64,000 nt of DNA from Bacteroidota bacterium (GTDB lineage: Bacteria; Bacteroidota; Bacteroidia; B-17B0; Aurantibacillaceae). Positions 56,868 to 64,000 of the stretch are shown here, one piece after another. The stretch is taken from positions 310,001 to 374,000 of the forward strand of contig JADJSH010000001.1 of the NCBI GenBank assembly GCA_016711805.1, given 5' to 3'. Every line of letters starts with the position of its first letter. Within the stretch, counting starts at the first letter, position 1. The notes under the pieces were generated by a model. It saw nothing but the letters and a program-made list of their open reading frames with translations. It was not told where the DNA came from and did not search any database. Made by a program: the position numbers and the translations under genes.

Positions 56868-59800
56868 ATTATTATTGATTCTGTTTTTAATAAGCAGTAA
56901 ATCAGTTATATCACAAATTGACACAGTGTTTTGGTTTGCAGCCCCTTGGGTTACTACAGGCCATGCAAGTAACATTCCTGTGACTTTACGATTATCTTCA
57001 TTTAATAATGCAACTACAGTGCGTGTTAGACAACCCGCAGGAACATTTGATACAACTTTTGTTATCCCTGCTAACTCTCTTGTCTCTGAATCTTTATCAC
57101 ATTTAATCAATCAAATAGAAAATGTACCAGCTAACACCGTTCATAATCGTGGATTAAAAATCACTTCTGACTTTCCAATTACGGCTATTTACGAAGTAGT
57201 AACAGTGGTGAATAACCCTGAAACCTATTCTCTAAAAGGACAAAACGGAATGGGCTTAGAGTTTGTTTGTCCTTTTCAAACTAATGGAAATAATGGAGGT
57301 TATACCCCTACTCCTAAATCCCAGATTTTAATTGTTGCAACAGAAAATGCTACTGTTGTTTGGATTACACCAAGATGTCCGGTGGTAGGACATGCTGCAA
57401 ATGTTAGCTACTCAATTACTTTAAATGCTGGACAAACATATAATGTTGAAAATGTAACAAGGTTTACTTCGGTTGCCGGTCAAAATTTAAGTGGAACAAT
57501 CGTAGTTTCTAATAAACCAATATCAGTTACGGTGTCTGATGACTCTGTTGGAGGAGTATCTGGTTGTTTTGATTTAATGGGCGATCAAATTGTGCCCGTT
57601 GAAGTTGTAGGTACAGAATACATTATCAATAAAGGCGGTTTAAATGCTGCTCAGTTTGAAGGAGCATATGTAGTAGCTACACAAAATTTTACCCAGATAA
57701 CTATTAACGATGGAGCAATCACTACTGTTTTATTAAACAAAGGCGACACTTATTTTTATAAGACTATAAATCCACTGACCTATATTACTGGAGATAAGCC
57801 AGTTTATGTGATTCATGTAAGTGGTTTTGGATGTGAATTAGGAGAAGCTATTCTTCCTCCATTAAATTGTGCAGGTTCGGATCAAGTAAGTTTTACGAGA
57901 ACTAATACACAAACTTTTATCTTAAATATTTTATGTAAAACTACTGCAATAGGTAATTTTTTACTTAATGGAAGCGCCGCATTAGTTCCTGCCGCAGGTT
58001 TTACAGTTGTTCCAGGAACTGCAGGTGTTTGGAGTGGATTTCAAAGAAGCTATACTACTGTCGAGATTCCTGCTGGTGTAACTAACTTATTAACTAATTC
58101 TCACCCAACTGACAGTTTATTTGCAATGGGTGTTATTAATGGTGGAGCAAGTAGCGGATGTTTATATCACTACATGTCATCTTTCTTAAGAAAAGTGTAT
58201 ACTAATGCTGGCATCGATCAAAATTTATGTACTGCCACCAATACAATCGCATTAACAGGAAGTGTAGACGGAGGAGCCACAGCTGGTATCTGGACTACGC
58301 TTGGCGGAACAGGAACTTTTGGAAGTAATACAAGTTTAAATACAACCTATACTTTAAGTGCAAATGATTTAAATCAATCTCAAATCAAATTTGTTTTATC
58401 ATCCACTGGTAACTGCGCTCCTATAAGAGATACAATGACTCTCAATATCTTCAAATCGCCCATAGTTGATGCAGGAAGTAATTTAACACTTTGTAAAAAT
58501 AATATTCCAAACATTACATTAGCGGGTTCTTTGCAACTAGCAGCTGGTGCAAACTGGACAACTTCGGGCTCCGGTTCATTTGGAAACTCGGGAGCTCTTA
58601 ACACTACTTACTTACCATCACCTGGTGACTTAAGTTCAGGTGGTGTAAAGATAAAACTAATATCAACGGGCAGTTTAAATGGATGTCCTAATACAATCGA
58701 TAGTTTACAAATTACATTTACCAATCCTCCTGTTGTAACTATGGGGTCGAATGTATCTGTATGTGCTAATAATCCAACCGTGGCAATAAATGGTTCAGTA
58801 TCTGTTGGGTCAACAACAGGCGCTTGGTCGGGAGGCACAGGTGTATTCAGTCCTACAAATACAGCTTTTACTAATACTTATACGCCAACACCAACAGAAA
58901 TTGCAGCAGGTTCGGTTTATCTAGTTTTAGGATCTTCTAATAATGGTAATTGCTTACAAGTGAAAGACAGTTTACTAGTTACTTTCACAGGCGCACCTGT
59001 AGTGAGTGCTGGTGTTGATTTGTCAGCTTGTGAAAACAATCCTATTTCAGCATTATCTGGTGTAGTTACGGGACCAACAAGTACTGGTATATGGACAGGT
59101 GGTGCTGGAACATTTAATCCAAACAACACTTCTTTAAATTCATTATATACACCAAGTGCAGCTGAAATTGCAGCAGGATCTGTAAGCTTAACATTAACCT
59201 CTACAACAAATGGCAACTGTAATGCCACAATAGATAATATAGTTATTAATTTCTCTAATGCTCCAATTGTAAATGCAGGACTTAACTTAACAGCTTGTAA
59301 AAATAATGCTTCAGCAATCCTTTCAGGTTTAGTTTCGGGACCAACGACTACTGGTATTTGGAGTGGTGTTTCAGGTTCTTTTAATCCAAATAATACAACT
59401 TTAACAAGTACTTATACGCCTAGTGCCGCAGAATTAACTGCAGGTTTTGCAGATTTAATTTTAACTTCAACAAACAACGGTGCATGTAACCAAGTGGTTG
59501 ATACGGTAAGAGTTTTATTTACCAACTCACCTTTTGTCAATGTTGGAAATGATGTACTTATATGCGCTAATAATCCAACTGTAGCTATCACTGCAACAGT
59601 AAATGCAGGTGCAACAACAGGTATTTGGAGTGGCGGAAATGGAACATTTAATGCAAGTAATACCTCTTTGTCAATTACCTATATTCCAACACCTGCGGAA
59701 ATTACTGCTGGGTCGGCTAATTTAGTATTGACATCTACAAATAATGGAACTTGTTTACCCGAGAAAGATAGTCTATTAATTACATTTACAAGTGCGCCTG

Positions 59801-62800
59801 TTGTATTTGCTGGAAATAATTTAATTTCTTGTATTAACAATGCTTCAACCGTTTTATCTGGTAACGTTTCTGGTCCAACAAGCACAGGATATTGGTCGGG
59901 TGGTTCAGGAACATATAGTCCTGATAGTACATTTTTAAATTCAACTTATACGCCAAGCGCGGCCGAAATAACAGCGGGTTCAGTTAACTTAATTTTAAAC
60001 TCAACAAATAATGGCAACTGTAATATTGTAAAAGATACCGTTGTTATAAATTTCACAAATGCTCCTACAGTAAACGCTGGAGCGCCATTATCAGTGTGCA
60101 AAAATAATGCAACCACTGTCCTTTCAGGATTAGTTGCAGGTCCAACTACAACAGGTATTTGGAGTGGTGCATCAGGTATATTTAGTCCAAATAATACTGC
60201 TTTAACAGCAACGTATACTCCAAGTGCATCTGAACTAAGCGTGGGTACAGCAAGTTTAATATTAAGTTCTACTAATAACGGAACTTGTAACCAAGCTATA
60301 GATACATTAGTTATTTTATTTACTGGGGCTCCAGTTGTAGCGATTGGTCCAGATATTTCTGTTTGTGTAAATAATGCAACCGTTGCTCTTAATGGATCAG
60401 TAACTATTGGTGCTACTTCAGGGCTTTGGTCAGGAGGGTTAGGAACATTTAACCCTGGAAATACAAATTTAAATACGATTTATACACCAACTCCATCCGA
60501 ACTATTGGCTGGTTTTACAACTTTAGTTTTAGAATCAACAAACAATGGGAATTGTAATCAGGTAAAAGATAGTATTTTAATAAGCTTTACGAGTGCTCCA
60601 ACAGTTGATGCTGGCTTTAATTTATCAGCTTGCGCAAACAATGCAGGAAGCGTTTTATCAGGAAGTGTTTTTGGTCCAACAACTACAGGATATTGGTCTG
60701 GAGGAACAGGAACTTTTAATCCTGATAGTTCAGTTTTAGGTTCAACTTATGTGCCAAGTGCGTCAGAAATTGCAGCTGGTTTTGTTAACTTAATTTTAAA
60801 TTCATCAAATAATGGAACCTGTAATCAAGTAAAAGATACAGTTGTTATTAATTTCACGAATGCGCCATTAGTAAATGCGGGTATAGATGTAACTGTATGT
60901 AAAAACAACGCAACAACCTCTTTATTTGGTTTAGTATCAGGAGCTACGACAACTGGTGTTTGGAGTGGAGTGTCTGGCACATTTAGTCCCAACAATACGG
61001 CATTAACAGGAACCTATACACCAAGCGCTTCAGAATTAACGGCAGGTTTTGCTAATTTAATTTTAAGTTCCACTAATAATGGAACTTGTAATCAGGAAGT
61101 GGATACGGTAAAAATTTTATTTACACCTTCTCCAATAGTAGCTGTAGGTCCAAATATTTCAGTATGTGCCAACAATGCCACTATTGCTGTAAATGGAACT
61201 GTAAGTGCGGGAACCACAACTGGTTTATGGTCTGGAACGGGTTCAGGGTTGTTTACACCTTCAACAACATCATTAAATACAGTTTATCAATTAAGTCCCT
61301 CTGATATAGCATTAGGAACTTTCAGTATCAAATTAACATCTACCAATAACGGAAATTGTAATTCCGCAAATGACAGTTTAATTGTGACGATAACTCCTGG
61401 ACCATCTGTAGATGCGGGAATCAACGATACGATTTGTTCAAGTAATATATTTTATCCTATTAACGGTTCAGTAACGGCAGGTGCAAGTGCAGGAATATGG
61501 TCTACCATGAGTAATGGAACTTTTGCAAACTCAGGTAATTTAAGTACAATTTACACTTTGGGTGCTGCGGATACTTCTTTAGTGAAATTAGTATTAACGT
61601 CTACTGGAGGGAATTGCCTACCTGCATCAGATACAGTTTATGTCGTTCTTTCAAAATCCCCAACGGTAAACTCAGGCCCTGATAATACGGTTTGTGATAA
61701 TCAATTAATACAATTGGTTGGAAATGTAAATGGTGCAACAACAACAGGTGCATGGACGACATTAGGAACTGGTTCGTTTATGCCAGATGATTCATTAACA
61801 ACTACTTTTTATCAACCATCGCCGATAGATGTTCTTAATGGTTCGGTGACGTTAGTTTTAACATCAACCTATAATAAAGGGTGCGCGCCTGTTAATGATA
61901 CAATTACACTAAACTTCAAAGCTTCGCCTGATGCAAACTTTGTTACAAATAACGTATGCTCTAAGAAAACAGCAACCTTTACAGATAATTCAACCCCATC
62001 AGGGAGTATAACTGGATGGTTCTGGGATTTTGGAGATAACACTAATGATAATACAAATAATACAACGCATACTTATGTAAACCCAGGTACTTACACAGTT
62101 TCGCATGTTGTTTATGGAAGTAATGGATGTAACGACACAATCCGAAAACCAATTGAAATTTATTTCTTACCACAAGCTCTATTTTATAATAATACGTCTT
62201 GTGTAGGAAATACTACTCAGTTTGTTGACTCTTCAAAAACTGTTTCAGGATCAATTGTTTCTTGGCAATGGAATTTTGGTGACTCTCAAAGTTCATTAAT
62301 TCAAAACCCTCAACATTCTTTTAGCAGTACAAATACATTTACTGTATCCCTAATAGCTACTTCATCTTTTGGATGCAAGGATACTATTAGAAAAGTTGTA
62401 ACGGTTATCCCAGGTCCTGATGCCAATTTTAGTATCAATCCAAATCCAGTTGAGGCACTAGAAGTTGCAACCTTTACAGATCTTTCAACGGGGCCAAGTC
62501 CTTTAGTAAATTGGTATTGGGCATTTGGAGATTCGTCAGCGGCTAATACCCAAAATCCAACGCATTCTTATAATGGCCAAGGAGATTATTCGGTAGTACT
62601 CGTTGTAAAGGATATTAATGGGTGTCTTGATTCAGCAAGACAAGATATCTCGATTGTATTATTACCAGATGTTCCTACAGCATTTTCACCAAATGGCGAT
62701 AGTCAAAATGATTTCTTCTTGGTTAGAGGTGGTCCATTTAAATCAATTAATGTTAGAGTATATAACAATTGGGGGCAGTTAATATTTGAAACAAATGATC

Positions 62801-62931
62801 AGCTTCAGGGTTGGGATGGTAAATTTAAAGATATAGATCAGCCAGTGGGCGTATATGTTTGGGTAGTAGAAGTTGAAATGCTAAATGGTAAAACAGTTAA
62901 AAAGACAGGTGATGTCACATTATTAAGATAA
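56848..62931 (+). CDS. Giant repeat adhesin-like protein 2, T9SS type B cargo
   Basis: 2027 residues in one frame. A signal peptide (MKKALNRLLLILFLISSKSV) is followed by an IgGFc-binding-like N-terminal domain clearly related to adhesin 1 (IDTVFWFAAPWVTTGH, TTVRVRQPAG) and 14 tandem repeats (58198-61929). Three PKD domains (GWFWDFGD, SWQWNFGD and NWYWAFGD cores) and a CHU_C C-terminus (PTAFSPNGDSQNDFF, YNNWGQLIF, GWDGKFKDIDQPVGVYVW) close the protein. It shares the whole architecture of adhesin 1 and arose with it by duplication. It is expected to be exported by T9SS using its PorP/SprF partner and to act at the cell surface in adhesion, gliding or biofilm; the ligand is unknown. Confidence 0.92.
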   Translation: MKKALNRLLLILFLISSKSVISQIDTVFWFAAPWVTTGHASNIPVTLRLSSFNNATTVRVRQPAGTFDTTFVIPANSLVSESLSHLINQIENVPANTVHNRGLKITSDFPITAIYEVVTVVNNPETYSLKGQNGMGLEFVCPFQTNGNNGGYTPTPKSQILIVATENATVVWITPRCPVVGHAANVSYSITLNAGQTYNVENVTRFTSVAGQNLSGTIVVSNKPISVTVSDDSVGGVSGCFDLMGDQIVPVEVVGTEYIINKGGLNAAQFEGAYVVATQNFTQITINDGAITTVLLNKGDTYFYKTINPLTYITGDKPVYVIHVSGFGCELGEAILPPLNCAGSDQVSFTRTNTQTFILNILCKTTAIGNFLLNGSAALVPAAGFTVVPGTAGVWSGFQRSYTTVEIPAGVTNLLTNSHPTDSLFAMGVINGGASSGCLYHYMSSFLRKVYTNAGIDQNLCTATNTIALTGSVDGGATAGIWTTLGGTGTFGSNTSLNTTYTLSANDLNQSQIKFVLSSTGNCAPIRDTMTLNIFKSPIVDAGSNLTLCKNNIPNITLAGSLQLAAGANWTTSGSGSFGNSGALNTTYLPSPGDLSSGGVKIKLISTGSLNGCPNTIDSLQITFTNPPVVTMGSNVSVCANNPTVAINGSVSVGSTTGAWSGGTGVFSPTNTAFTNTYTPTPTEIAAGSVYLVLGSSNNGNCLQVKDSLLVTFTGAPVVSAGVDLSACENNPISALSGVVTGPTSTGIWTGGAGTFNPNNTSLNSLYTPSAAEIAAGSVSLTLTSTTNGNCNATIDNIVINFSNAPIVNAGLNLTACKNNASAILSGLVSGPTTTGIWSGVSGSFNPNNTTLTSTYTPSAAELTAGFADLILTSTNNGACNQVVDTVRVLFTNSPFVNVGNDVLICANNPTVAITATVNAGATTGIWSGGNGTFNASNTSLSITYIPTPAEITAGSANLVLTSTNNGTCLPEKDSLLITFTSAPVVFAGNNLISCINNASTVLSGNVSGPTSTGYWSGGSGTYSPDSTFLNSTYTPSAAEITAGSVNLILNSTNNGNCNIVKDTVVINFTNAPTVNAGAPLSVCKNNATTVLSGLVAGPTTTGIWSGASGIFSPNNTALTATYTPSASELSVGTASLILSSTNNGTCNQAIDTLVILFTGAPVVAIGPDISVCVNNATVALNGSVTIGATSGLWSGGLGTFNPGNTNLNTIYTPTPSELLAGFTTLVLESTNNGNCNQVKDSILISFTSAPTVDAGFNLSACANNAGSVLSGSVFGPTTTGYWSGGTGTFNPDSSVLGSTYVPSASEIAAGFVNLILNSSNNGTCNQVKDTVVINFTNAPLVNAGIDVTVCKNNATTSLFGLVSGATTTGVWSGVSGTFSPNNTALTGTYTPSASELTAGFANLILSSTNNGTCNQEVDTVKILFTPSPIVAVGPNISVCANNATIAVNGTVSAGTTTGLWSGTGSGLFTPSTTSLNTVYQLSPSDIALGTFSIKLTSTNNGNCNSANDSLIVTITPGPSVDAGINDTICSSNIFYPINGSVTAGASAGIWSTMSNGTFANSGNLSTIYTLGAADTSLVKLVLTSTGGNCLPASDTVYVVLSKSPTVNSGPDNTVCDNQLIQLVGNVNGATTTGAWTTLGTGSFMPDDSLTTTFYQPSPIDVLNGSVTLVLTSTYNKGCAPVNDTITLNFKASPDANFVTNNVCSKKTATFTDNSTPSGSITGWFWDFGDNTNDNTNNTTHTYVNPGTYTVSHVVYGSNGCNDTIRKPIEIYFLPQALFYNNTSCVGNTTQFVDSSKTVSGSIVSWQWNFGDSQSSLIQNPQHSFSSTNTFTVSLIATSSFGCKDTIRKVVTVIPGPDANFSINPNPVEALEVATFTDLSTGPSPLVNWYWAFGDSSAANTQNPTHSYNGQGDYSVVLVVKDINGCLDSARQDISIVLLPDVPTAFSPNGDSQNDFFLVRGGPFKSINVRVYNNWGQLIFETNDQLQGWDGKFKDIDQPVGVYVWVVEVEMLNGKTVKKTGDVTLLR
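58198..61929 (+). repeat. Fourteen tandem coding repeats in adhesin 2, in a three-repeat pattern
   Basis: Repeats 3 to 11 are each 89 residues and fall into three sequence classes in strict order A-B-C, A-B-C, A-B-C; repeat 12 is again an A. Class A has NNPTVAI/NNATVAL and a TPTP.E motif; class B has GPTSTG (or TTTG)..W and a NAP end; class C has SGLVSGPTTTG..WSG.SG.F. The A repeats start at 58732, 59533, 60334 and 61135, exactly 801 bases apart. Repeat positions 11 and 74 are Cys throughout the A-B-C block. Confidence 0.9.
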
Positions 62932-62932
62932 G

Positions 62933-63928
62933 ATGAAAAAGAAAATATTAATATCGCATTGTATCTTGCTTTTATGGAGTTGTTCTATAAAAGCGCAGGA
63001 TTTCCATTTATCGATGTATGATGCTGGTCCGCTATTTTTAAATCCTGCATTAACAGGTGTGGTAGATGCAAACTTTAGAGTACATGCACAATATAGAAAC
63101 CAATGGCGTTCGGTTGCATTTAAACCTTACAACACAGCATTAATTAGTTTAGATGCCCCAAAAGGTAAATGGGGATATGGCGGACAAATTATTAATATGA
63201 GAGCTGGTGTTGGCAATTATAATGTATTGCAAGGGTTGTTTTCTGTATCCTATGCAGTGCCATTGGATAAAAATAAAAACCATAATTTATCTTTTGGCTT
63301 ACAAGCTGGGGCAATGCAAAAAACAATTGAAGCTGGTTTATATACATTCAATAACCAATATAACACGTCAGATGGAGGTTATTTTGATAAAAACTTAGCA
63401 TCTGGAGAAACATACAATAGACAGTCGTACATAAGAGAACAAGTAAACGCTGGTATTTTATATTTTAACGGAAAACAACAAGCGCGTTTAAATCCATTCT
63501 TGGGATACTCTGTTTTTAATTTAACTAATCCAAAAGAAACGTTCTATGGAAGTGACAATAAATTACCTCTTAGACATTATGTGCACGCGGGTGTCAGAAT
63601 AAATGTAACAGAGTTATTTTATGTTTTACCAAAAGTGTTAGTTATGATGCAAAAAAATGCTACAGAGCAACTGTATTCAATTGACATGGGTTATTTCTTT
63701 AAAGAACAAGAGTTTTATGTGCTAGCTGGATTAAATTATAGAAGTAAAGATGCAGCCGTATTTTATATAGGAGCCCGCAAAAACAATTACATTGCCAAAA
63801 TAGGATATGATGCAAATACATCATCGTTAAAAGATGTTTCAAAAACTCGTGGAGCCTTTGAAATATCTTTCACCTACACAGCTAAAAAATCAAATAAAAA
63901 AGACGTACGTCACTGTCCAAGATTATAA
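62933..63928 (+). CDS. PorP/SprF-family outer-membrane protein, partner of adhesin 2
   Basis: 331 residues. A signal peptide (MKKKILISHCILLLWSCSIKA) is followed by QDFHLSMYDAGPLFLNPALT and AQYRNQWRSV, the PorP/SprF family start. The barrel body then has repeated aromatic strands, and the protein ends with a basic tail. It starts one base after the adhesin 2 stop, exactly as its counterpart does after adhesin 1. Its role would be to help secrete or hold adhesin 2 at the surface. The next gene starts six bases later. Confidence 0.92.
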   Translation: MKKKILISHCILLLWSCSIKAQDFHLSMYDAGPLFLNPALTGVVDANFRVHAQYRNQWRSVAFKPYNTALISLDAPKGKWGYGGQIINMRAGVGNYNVLQGLFSVSYAVPLDKNKNHNLSFGLQAGAMQKTIEAGLYTFNNQYNTSDGGYFDKNLASGETYNRQSYIREQVNAGILYFNGKQQARLNPFLGYSVFNLTNPKETFYGSDNKLPLRHYVHAGVRINVTELFYVLPKVLVMMQKNATEQLYSIDMGYFFKEQEFYVLAGLNYRSKDAAVFYIGARKNNYIAKIGYDANTSSLKDVSKTRGAFEISFTYTAKKSNKKDVRHCPRL

Positions 63929-63934
63929 AAGTTT

Positions 63935-64000
63935 ATGAGAAAATTATTATTATTAGCTACTATTCTTCTTGCAACAGTTCAGGTATTTGGCCAATCAAAA
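63935..64000 (+). CDS. Partial CDS: start of an exported protein, cut by the window edge
   Basis: Only 22 codons are visible, starting at ATG 63935: MRKLLLLATILLATVQVFGQ is a complete signal peptide. It belongs to the adhesin/SprF operon by spacing (six bases). In similar operons the following gene is often an OmpA-family protein, but nothing beyond the signal is visible here. Confidence 0.7.
   Translation, partial: MRKLLLLATILLATVQVFGQSK

Noticed and set aside
58380..59885. A series of antisense frames on the minus strand within adhesin 2 (and 51651-53232 in adhesin 1)
   Set aside because: They recur with the repeat period and simply reflect the repeated DNA read backwards.
51370..61929. 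Tandem repeats considered as CRISPR or satellite DNA
   Set aside because: The repeats are 267 bp, in frame, coding, with synonymous variation and no spacer structure.
1..64000. tRNA, rRNA, insertion sequences, prophage genes
   Set aside because: I looked for T-loop-like GGTTCGA patterns, transposase motifs and integrases and found none that I could support.

Overview
The window looks like a chromosomal segment of a free-living or host-associated Bacteroidota member, most likely Flavobacteriales-like. The evidence is its AT-rich base composition, Bacteroidota -7 promoter boxes (TAnnTTTG), three proteins with type A C-terminal sorting domains of the type IX secretion system (T9SS), two giant proteins with type B (gliding-motility-associated) C-termini paired with PorP/SprF proteins, a bacillithiol-type glycosyltransferase (BshA), and Bacteroidota-restricted families such as DUF4421 and DUF6089. 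I see no tRNA, rRNA, CRISPR array, transposase or prophage.

Layout. 1-4135: the end of a T9SS-exported protein, then a beta-propeller/SpoIIE-phosphatase signalling protein. 4136-8844: MscS channel, DUF4421 protein, AMP nucleosidase, a GC-rich nested inverted-repeat element, a stand-alone HsdR-N nuclease-fold protein and an M23/LysM cell-wall peptidase. 8845-11860: a small lipoprotein, a possibly decayed small gene, a DUF6089/PorG-like outer-membrane barrel and a nitronate monooxygenase. 11855-22152: a GT-C-like membrane protein with a HEAT-like partner, a PaaK-like ligase plus PlsC-like acyltransferase, a tandem pair of related outer-membrane proteins, an M48 peptidase and a large exported protein of unknown function. 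22238-26340: a methyltransferase/GT-C/FkbM group that looks like surface-glycan or lipid decoration. 26337-29988: sodium:solute symporter, GlsB-like N-acyltransferase, EngB GTPase and a small conserved protein. 30118-42992: secreted M43 protease with a PDZ/alpha-beta hydrolase and a nearby AraC regulator, an M16 protease, bshA, a T9SS cargo protein, a C45 Ntn-hydrolase and a lipoprotein. 43138-49878: a TetR-TolC-MFP-RND efflux operon. 50050-64000: an operon of two very large repeat adhesins, each followed one base later by its own PorP/SprF-family protein, with a further exported protein starting at the right edge.

The most interesting region is 50011-64000. Both adhesins have an IgGFc-binding-like N-terminal region, 13-14 tandem repeats (most of exactly 89 residues, with Cys at repeat positions 11 and 74), three PKD domains and a CHU_C-type C-terminus. 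In both, the repeats recur in a three-repeat pattern (801 bp), which suggests that the arrays grew by three-repeat steps.

Reading frames of six genes are broken at eight places by single-base indels, seven of them in homopolymer runs. In every case the protein continues cleanly in another frame. These look like sequencing or assembly errors, and I annotate each such gene over its full span. Family names are from recognition of motifs by eye; no database search was run.
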